The position numbers were made by a program, and so were the translations under genes. The notes beneath the pieces are model-generated. The model ran no database searches. It was given only the letters and a program-made list of their open reading frames with translations, and had not been told where the DNA came from. Below are positions 56,818-64,000 of a stretch of DNA of 64,000 nucleotides, piece after piece; positions within the stretch are counted from its first letter, which is position 1, and each line of letters begins with the position of its first letter. Source of the DNA: Lactarius indigo (Eukaryota > Basidiomycota > Agaricomycetes > Russulales > Russulaceae); NCBI GenBank assembly GCA_025766275.1, contig JAFKAC010000009.1, positions 1,984,001 through 2,048,000 of the forward strand, given 5' to 3'.

Positions 56818-59220
56818 TCATGCAAGGAATTGCAGTGAGGTGTCCTATTAGAAACGTGTGATCAGCGTGTCTGGCAGTGCAATTTAATTGTTCGTACCAT
56901 TGGGTGAGAGCTCGAGAGCTGAGCAGATAAACAAGGACATGAGCTGACAAAAGGGGAACAAGTTATTTTTGCTCACCTGAGGCTTCTGGCTATATTTAGC
57001 ACGCAAAATACCACTAATATGGTGTCAGTATTGGCTATGCATAGGAATAAGTCAAAGTAATCACCGAATCGACTGGAGGAGCTGCTGGTAGCTCTGCTGA
57101 GGTTGTTGTGCTGATAAGATAAGATGCTTAGGAAATCAAGTGACAAGGGTGAAGGAATTTACTTAGGGCGGTTATAAATGCCTAACAACGCTTTAACTTA
57201 TGACGGAACGATGCAACGGATACCACTTACGTAGCTCATGGCACCAGTAGCGGAGCCAGCCTCGACCGCATCTGCACTTGTCTGCGAGTCCTTGCATCCA
57301 CTCCACGATATCTAGACATGTCCTGAGCAACTGAGACGAACAACATGAGGTCATACATACGGCATCAGCCGGGCTTGTCCTGGTTTGACGGGCTTTTTGC
57401 CCTGCTCCTTTCCCAGTGGTCGCGGCTTTGACCACGCCTGTGACGGACTTGAAGACGCCACCCATATCACCACGCGCATAGGAGGATACCGCACTCAAGA
57501 GCCCTTGGCCGGCCTCCAAAGCAAGATTAGGTTCCTTCACTTTACCCTCGGTGGAATACTGAGACAACGAGGATTACAGCTGGTTCAATGGACCAGTCGG
57601 ATGCACGCACGATATAGGGCAGATCTTCGCAGGCGGTGTTACTATAATATGATGACATAGGACAAGACAGGCTCACCCAGTGCAGAACCAGAATGACACG
57701 ACTGCGATTTCAAATCAGAAAGGCTCGAAGACACGTACAAGCTTAACTTGCATCATAAATAGCTGTGAGCCGACAACCAGCAGGAAGAGGCTTGACCATA
57801 ATGTCGTGCATTTCCTACTAAAATATTAGCCAGTGAGAAACGGCACCCCTCATAATTGAGTTTACATCGTCGACTATGTGCCCCGCCTTTTTGAAATCTG
57901 CGGGATAGATAACTGGTAAACAGGTTCCCTGTTAACCACAAGATCGACACGATAATGAAGTAGGGTACCTTCGTCATAACCGTCTCCCTCATCGCCATCC
58001 TTGTCCTTTGTTTGACCCCCATGCCCAGAATCTAGGGAGTTCTTTATTCCCGGCTGATAAAACATTAACACGAGGGAAACGTACAGTGGAAAAACAGGGA
58101 GTCATTTGGCTGAGCACCCGCCACTAGCCATTGCATTGCCCTTAGCTATTGACAGAATTCAGGACACAACCGGTACCGTTTGAGGTGACTGGCTTACTAT
58201 ATTGATCTTCGTGGGTATCGACCGTGGATCTTGCTGATCGTCGGTTAGTACCACGATATCTTCGCGCTTGTAGCCGAATCGTTCTATCGCGTAAGATCAA
58301 GCTACAATGTCATAGGGAAGGATCAGAGCCGAGATACCACATAAGAATCTCTCAATGTTGCGAGCGTCATTGATACATCCCCTCAGCTCAGCCTGTTGTC
58401 CAAAATAGTTTATGCCAATCTATTTGAACTCTGATGAGTATCCACGCTTCTGCAGAAGCTTTAGGAAAACATACGCAGAGGGCCTTTTTCTTTCCAGTGC
58501 ACTGTGAGTACTGGAAATACATCTGTTGTTGATTGGATCCCTGAGTTTGGGGTCCGTAGCGTTGTTGGCCCTGCGGTGGGCGAGGAGGTGGTCCGGCTAG
58601 CGCCACGGATATGAGCTCATCCATTAGCTAAAAAAATCACCAAATCGGTACGCACAAGGAGGACTATAGTTTACGTTATAACCCGCCCTGTCGGGTATAG
58701 AACCTACATGCGTTTCTTTACGATTGAAACGGTGAACTTACTGTGGAGCACCGGGAGGGGGGCCCATCGGGGGCGCCATGCCAAGTTGCCCGGGGAACCG
58801 AGTAGACTGAGCGGACCCGGGATACGTGTCCCTAGATGGGATAGGAGGTGGTCCCACAGGAGGACCGGGAGGAGGGCCCAGAGGTTGACCATAGCTAAGG
58901 ACGTCATGAATTGAGATAACTTAACTCGGCTCGAGATATTGAGACCATACCCGGGTGGTGGACCAGGAGGTGGGCCATAAGAAGGGGAATAGCCAGGCTG
59001 ACTAAATTGGCCGTCGCTTCACAGGGGTCAGAGAACCGTGAGGAGAAGATAAGTGGATCTCACGGGGAGGGGAAACCAAATGCCCCGCTTGTATTAGACT
59101 AGTGAGAATGCTTAATTTGATCGATGAAGATACGAATTACCTCGGAGGCACGTAGCTACTCTGGTTAGGAGGGGGACCTGGAGGGGGTTGATAATAAGAA
59201 TTGTTGTTCCAGTTTGCCAT
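56818..59220 (-). CDS. MCA1: Metacaspase A, canonical type I
   Basis: Calcium-dependent Arg/Lys-specific cysteine protease linked to stress, protein quality control and cell death. It starts at 59220 ([18 protein letters not shown]). The Pro/Gly/Gln-rich prodomain crosses four exons, one a 13-base microexon (58675-58687, AGYN). Then p20: [68 protein letters not shown] with the catalytic His, and [16 protein letters not shown]. The catalytic loop [11 protein letters not shown] is joined across a GC-AG intron (57702-57751), with a 14-base microexon (57611-57624) next. The p10 part has [57 protein letters not shown] and [14 protein letters not shown]. All joins keep frame. Confidence 0.9.
57611..57624 (-). 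other. 14-base microexon of metacaspase A
   Basis: ATCTGCCCTATATC sits between GCGAAG and GTGCGT and codes DLPYI, directly after the catalytic DSCHSG exon. Confidence 0.8.
58675..58687 (-). other. 13-base microexon of metacaspase A
   Basis: GGCGGGTTATAAC, flanked by CGACAG and GTAAAC. It is needed because the preceding exon ends in phase 2 while the following exon (CTAATGGATGAG) must be read in phase 0. With it the chain reads PQAGYNLMDEL. Confidence 0.7.
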
Positions 59221-60715
59221 GAAGATTGTATGGTTGGGTGGGTAAAGGTGCGTTGTCCTTGGCGTCGTGTCAGAAGTTGGACCCAAATCAAGTAGTGGTG
59301 TTACGGTCACATCACGAGTTCAAATCAACGTCACATGTTTACGTGAGCTTTCCTCCATATCTCATGGCCCATTCTCTTCTGTTCTTGCCCAACGCCTTCC
59401 ATTGATCAGAATGGATACTGCTACTATTAAGATCCTTCCTTGAGAAGCCCCGTTAACCCTTTAGATGGTTAACACCTTCGACCACCGTGAATGGCATTTT
59501 CTGCGACCTAGTCTGCAATGGTCCTTTCCGCTCCGAGTCCGAGGATTGAGGGTGGTCGGTTCAGCATCCGCGTGTTCCATTACAGGAAGACCGTGCCCGC
59601 GGTCAAGAAGCATACCGGTAGGAATCGTGAGAGCCCATCCCGCGGGTAGGTTTTGACTTACTTATCCAGGTTATCCCTGACCCCGAAATAGGACCGTTCC
59701 CAACTCGTCTTTAACTCGCTTGCACCTCTCAGGGTCTCCGCCAAGGAATCGGCGAGGATCTTGCGATCGTCGAGTTCACTAACCTCGAAGGGTTATCCCT
59801 CTGGAACCGCCGAATAAGCGTACCAGTAGTTTGCTTTCTCTATGTCCAGCCCGTGAGAGTTTACCATCATGGTACCTCGTTTGTCTGCACGAGTAGGAGG
59901 CGTATTGAGACTAGGGCTGATGGTAGCAAGGCCAGCGCCCGACGCAATCAGTAGTACCCGTTTTATTGGCGCCTTCTACTGTACACGCGAAGTCACTGAT
60001 GCAGTGGCGATGAGGACGTTCCGATGTGACGGCAGGTGAATCATTACGATCATGAGAACCATACCATTCAGACCTTCCTGAAGTACAATGATAATTGAGA
60101 TGAAGTGTGCCACTTTCAAGCTAGTTACATCGGACTGTACATAAAGCAGGACCACATCCTCAGTCCTGTCAAGATTAGTCACGTACCCCCACCGAAACGC
60201 CGGTCGTGGAGGCATCAATCACATACTGACCTATGGGTCAAGAACAGCCTCTTACGCTATCTTTTTGGTGCGTGCCGTCTGCGTGTCATTAGAGGTCATC
60301 GGGGGGTGTGCCACCGGCCACCTGCCTCATGGTCTGTGCGAGGTCGGGTACAAAATCCGGGCGCCATGTGTTTGCCTCTCGCTAGCCTATCCCGCATCAT
60401 CTCTCCAATACCTACGCACTATCAGAGGTGTGTGGTCGATGCTCGCAATCTTTTCTCAGACATGTAGACATCTCCCACAGGCTTCCTCAGCTCATTCCGA
60501 TCGTCTGATTCCCTATCCCGTTTCCCCGCTGGGTTTCTCATCTTCGCTGTCACCCTGCCTCAAGGGAGACAGGTGGGGTCTCGAGTGAAAACATCGGCGC
60601 TGTAAGGATAGCCTGCGTCTTCGGACCTTCAATTCTCCGCTTTTCATCCGGTCGCCCTTTGTGCGTAAAGTACTACGCGCCGCCGGTACCCCTGCTGCTA
60701 ACGGCCACCTCCATA
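59221..60715. other. Long intergenic region
   Basis: About 1.5 kb between the starts of metacaspase A (-) and the Hsp20-like gene (+). Several unsupported ORFs of up to 120 codons cross it. No RNA gene, repeat or transposon was recognised. Confidence 0.45.
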
Positions 60716-61715
60716 ATGCCCGCCGGTAGCCGTAAGATCGCTGACGATTTCCTGCATTCCTGGGAGGCTTTCGACAGAACGTTCGCAGCGCAGCCGGCAT
60801 CACCTAGTTCTGGGGAAGAAAGCGTATCGCTTGATCTCCACCCACCACGAAACAGACCAATGGCACCAGAGCCATTTTCGACGCCTCCCTTTCATTCTCA
60901 GGCCTCGACGAGTTCAACCGGCCCCGTGACTCCAGACGATTCGGAATCGCTGGACCGCGTGTGGAGCGCAGTGCGCAAGGCCAAGGAACGCGAAATGCAA
61001 GCTTCTCCTTCAAAGATCAAGTCGCTGGAGAGAGGAAGATCTCCTCCAATCCTCCATTCACCGCTGCGGGGTCTGCCTTTGGAGCCATCCATACAACCGG
61101 CTGCACGGGTGCCCTCTCCAGCGCCTCCGTTGAGGAGGCAGAGATCAATGTGAGTCATTTTCGTCTACGCCCACAAATTAGTTGATGCGACCACGCTCTT
61201 TGGTGTAGTGTGGAGTTCAGAGAGTCTTCGGATGGCACCAGGGTGAGAGTCGTAGCGATCGACGCGTTCATCGCGACCATAATTCAAACCATCTCTTCGT
61301 GAAACAGGTTACCGCCAAGTTCGATATTCCTGGCATTGCGAAGGAAGACATGAACGTGACATACCACCCTTTCCCCGCCAGACTGGAAGTCAGCTGGAAG
61401 ACCGTTAAGATCACGGAGAGAGAGATCGAAGATGGGATGTCCGTTCGAGATATTGAAGAAAGGACGGTCTGTCGGACCATCCCTCTACCAGATGGGACGA
61501 GAGTGAGCCTCATTTCTGTGCCTCAGCTTCATTCTCTCACATGAAGCGCGTCTCCCTCGCAGTTCGACGAAATAGAAGCAAAGCTCCAACGTCGCCTTGA
61601 GCTCACATACCCCAAAATGCGCGCTGCACGAGCCAAGCCGCGCACTCCCACACCGCAGAGGCGCGGCCCATCCCGGCATGGCGGTTCAGAGTCACGAACT
61701 CTAGACGCATGGTGA
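60716..61715 (+). CDS. Hsp20/alpha-crystallin-like domain protein
   Basis: Small-heat-shock-fold protein of about 260 residues; whether it is a chaperone or a p23-like adaptor is unclear. It starts at 60716 (MPAGSRKIADDFLHSWEAFD). The N-terminal half is Pro/Ser-rich and disordered (SLERGRSPPILHSPLRG). A short exon VEFRESSDGTR leads into the beta-sandwich: VTAKFDIPGIAKEDMNVTYH, ARLEVSWKTVKITERE, DIEERTVCRTIPLPDGT, then FDEIEAKLQRRLELTYPK. The A-x-F-D-I-P-G-hydrophobic strand and RTIPLPDGT are typical of Hsp20 domains, although the classic A-x-x-x-n-G-v-L motif is altered. The basic tail ends SRTLDAW at 61715. Three short introns. Confidence 0.75.
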
Positions 61716-62488
61716 ACGGTGGTCACACTGTCGTTATTGTCGCTCGTATTCGTGCGGCGTATTTACTTTACTGCTTTCTGAAATATACCTTATCGGGGAT
61801 CGGGGATGCAGCTGCTGTAGGATGGTCCGCACAAACGTGTATGTACGCTAGCCTTTGATATCAAGCGTATCTATCTGTATGTAACGGGTTTGTTTTTAAT
61901 GCCGTGGGCGAGGCGATAATGGAACAGTGGGATGGACGTTGGGTGGTGATCGTGTGACAAGAGTTGGTGTGATTTCAATATCGAGGTTACGTGCACATGA
62001 TCGAAGGAATCGTCTATGGAACACAGACTTGGCGTCAAGTTGCCACACGTGCGCGGGGTGCCATCGAAGCTGTCACTCACCTCCGATACTTCAAGTGGCC
62101 GGGATGGTAGTTAAAAAGCCGGGGGATAAGAGCTAAGCAGAGCCGATTGGCTTCATTTCGTTTAATATGGGCCACATCCTTTGCCTCTCAGAAGATTCGG
62201 GCCAAGCGACCCCAACACGCCTCGAGGTAGACATACACATCAGCCGTTACCATTACCAAACCCCGAGGGCCACGGGACCGTAATTGAGCGCTACGACGAT
62301 GATCACAGCGGAGACCTTTGCATGTAGGATTTGGAAACTGGCACCATAAAAAGCAGGAAAAAATCGATAACAGGATCACGAGAAAGAGGATTGATGGGGG
62401 AAAATGGGCATAATCTCGGGCAGCAGTCTCAGAAGCATCAACCAGACGTGGCGTGTCCACAAGAAAAAAGGGGTGACATTTTACCAGA
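61716..62488. other. Convergent intergenic region
   Basis: Between the Hsp20-like stop and the stop of the basic protein gene. No feature recognised. Confidence 0.4.
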
Positions 62489-63571
62489 TCAGAGTGCTAG
62501 GGGTCGTGTTGTTGGTCGCGAACTGAATTCGCTTTGGCGTTTCGTGTATGTGCTAGGTCCAAAATGAGGTAGCACAGCTCCCTGATGCGTTTTCACCCGC
62601 ACGAGGGGCAACGGAACGAACTCAAAGGGACCACCCGAAGATCGTGCCAGGCCCTGCTTCCGGCCACGCGTACGGAGCATCCTTTTACCCGAAGTTAAAA
62701 TGGCCCCAGAGCCGCCGCCTCGCGTGTCCAGTGTGTTCCGATCCGGAGCTCTACCGCACGCTAAATTGACACCCGGAGAGTCGTTTCGAGTAGAGGAGCG
62801 TCCTCCAGCAACCACCTGACGCCGTTTGTAGATCCGAGTTTCCAACGACGGTGTCAGGTTCAGAGAGGTGATGAAATGTAACGGCCGACGAGTGGATGTA
62901 TGCGCAGAATCCTGGGCCGTGGGTCGAGAAAGGGTCCCAGTGGAAAAGACATCAGCTTCGAGCAGGCGTTGAGCGAGCGGCTTTGCAAATAGCTTTTGCC
63001 GACGGTATGGCACCCTGCGGGGTGGGTGTCTCAACTGCACGTGGTGAGCCCGGTAAGGAGTAGGGGCGCCTTGGTCACCGTCGCTCTGACAGCCCGAATC
63101 GTCGCTACAAGAGATGGGTGAAGGACTCGAACCTTCGTTGCAGTGAACGTCTAGTTTTACAGTAGCAAACCGGTTCCGGCGACCATATTTTCTGCGAGGC
63201 TTCTTCGTCATATCCTGAAGAAACTGGTGGACAGTGATAGATTGGCCTTCATGACTATCTGTAGCCTGAGGGACTGGTATAGGGGGAGAGCATGTCTCAG
63301 AGTCAGCTGGGTTCTCTTCCCATGGTTTGCCAGTCTGTCCCAAATTTTCAGGTGTCAACAGGCCTCGCGGTGTAAAGCCAGTACCCGAAGACGGAAGTTC
63401 AGATACGGGAAGATTCGGTAGAATGGTGTCTGGAGGCGCCGTGTACGACTTATCCAGGCAAGGCTCAGACGGCGGCCATCGTTTGCGTCTTCGCCTAATC
63501 TGACAGAAATTCAGGGAATCCAAAGTAGCAGCTTCGTAGGAAAGTCTCACAATGATGTTTTCGGGTTGCAT
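62489..63571 (-). CDS. Unrecognised basic protein, single exon
   Basis: A 360-codon uninterrupted frame starting MQPENIIVRLSYEAATLDSL. It is rich in Arg, Pro and Ser, with basic patches (CQIRRRRKRWPP, KKPRRKYGRRNRF, RGRKQGLARSS) that could serve as nuclear-localisation signals. No domain, signal peptide or membrane segment is visible. The length and the sustained composition argue for a real gene. The absence of introns is unusual next to its neighbours, so it could be a young or orphan gene. Confidence 0.5.
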   Translation of the reverse strand: MQPENIIVRLSYEAATLDSLNFCQIRRRRKRWPPSEPCLDKSYTAPPDTILPNLPVSELPSSGTGFTPRGLLTPENLGQTGKPWEENPADSETCSPPIPVPQATDSHEGQSITVHQFLQDMTKKPRRKYGRRNRFATVKLDVHCNEGSSPSPISCSDDSGCQSDGDQGAPTPYRAHHVQLRHPPRRVPYRRQKLFAKPLAQRLLEADVFSTGTLSRPTAQDSAHTSTRRPLHFITSLNLTPSLETRIYKRRQVVAGGRSSTRNDSPGVNLACGRAPDRNTLDTRGGGSGAILTSGKRMLRTRGRKQGLARSSGGPFEFVPLPLVRVKTHQGAVLPHFGPSTYTKRQSEFSSRPTTRPLAL

Positions 63572-64000
63572 AAAAAGCGTAAAGGTGAATTCCCGGGTCC
63601 CAAGACTATGGAGGCTGCCGTCTGTTTGAGTTTTAACAGCAAGAGTGGTCTATGAACGATAGGACCAGCCAAGTGGGGGCAGAAAGCAAGGCAGACACCA
63701 CGATACCACGACACCACGTAGCTACCATCTGGCCCGGAGCTGAGGCAAGCTGGAGTAAGCTCTCAGGCGACTTCCCTCCAGGGCGAACTTTGAAAGCGGA
63801 CCTCAATCGGCGTGGAAACAATATATTCCGTTCAAGAAACACTACCAAGTTACAGTTTTCCCAGACACTACTTGAATAAGTATCTACCTGTGTCACTTAG
63901 TTAGCGTACAACGTTCAATTCTATTGACTTCTCGTCCACTCGGGTAACTTCTAACATTTTTCTATTTGGGCAGGGCTGCGCGTTCCGCTTTCAATTTCTT
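63572..64000. other. Window edge, upstream of the basic protein gene
   Basis: No gene or repeat recognised in the last 430 bases. It may contain the promoter of the minus-strand gene. Confidence 0.35.

Noticed and set aside
63111..63137. A perfect T-arm-like sequence on the minus strand (GAAGG, TTCGAGT, CCTTC), suggesting a tRNA
   Set aside because: No matching acceptor strand (GATGGGT), D-arm or anticodon arm lies upstream, and the site is inside the 360-codon basic protein frame. Taken as chance.

Overview
This is 64 kb of nuclear DNA from a filamentous basidiomycete. Genes are dense, and most are cut by many short introns of about 45-70 bases that usually follow GT...CTAAC...AG. The proteins include fungal families: an AA14-like copper monooxygenase, a GH5 exo-beta-1,3-glucanase, an APSES protein of Bqt4 type, an HNH protein family common in Agaricomycetes, and metacaspases. 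The mixture (AA14-like enzyme, HNH family, expanded metacaspases) suggests an Agaricomycete, perhaps a Rhizoctonia/Ceratobasidium-like lineage. The placement is an inference from gene content, not a measurement.

Layout. 1-10 kb: a Q-rich NPF-motif protein (-, reading frame broken), a DUF4112 membrane protein (+), a secreted AA14-like enzyme with a His/Lys/Pro tail (-), a GH5 glucanase (-), and a membrane protein with frame breaks (-). 10-23 kb (+): tRNA exportin (LOS1/XPOT), cullin-3, a GPI-type aspartic protease and an ER J-protein ending in KDEL. 23-34 kb: a Gap1-type RasGAP (-), a small Pro-rich protein (-), BRO1 (+), a DM9 protein (+) and a Wss1-like DNA-protein-crosslink protease (-). 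34-49 kb: phosphofructokinase (+), a Bqt4-like protein (+), a paraoxonase-like esterase (-), the tRNA-thiolation protein NCS2/CTU2 (-), an HNH protein (-), a class V PLP enzyme (-) and a PPN2-like phosphatase (+). 49-59 kb: three metacaspase genes in tandem (-), with relic fragments between and beside them. 60-64 kb: an Hsp20-like protein (+) and an unrecognised basic protein (-).

Housekeeping genes dominate (tRNA export and thiolation, ubiquitin ligation, Ras control, endosomal sorting, ER folding, glycolysis, crosslink repair, polyphosphate). They are unrelated neighbours rather than a pathway cluster. The most unusual region is the metacaspase array. The gene at 56.8-59.2 kb is canonical. 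The genes at 54.0-56.4 and 50.6-53.0 kb are a tandem duplication with a period of 3.4 kb. They keep the catalytic His and Cys but have changed the residues around them. Relics of metacaspase 3' and 5' ends lie between and beyond these copies.

Two further themes came from splicing gene models by hand. Four introns must be read as GC-AG: in cullin-3, the aspartic protease, metacaspase A and the HNH gene. Several genes use microexons of 13-15 bases inside or next to catalytic motifs. In contrast, the first 7.6 kb contains three or four single-base frame changes that splicing does not explain well. No tRNA, rRNA, transposon, CRISPR array or origin was recognised.
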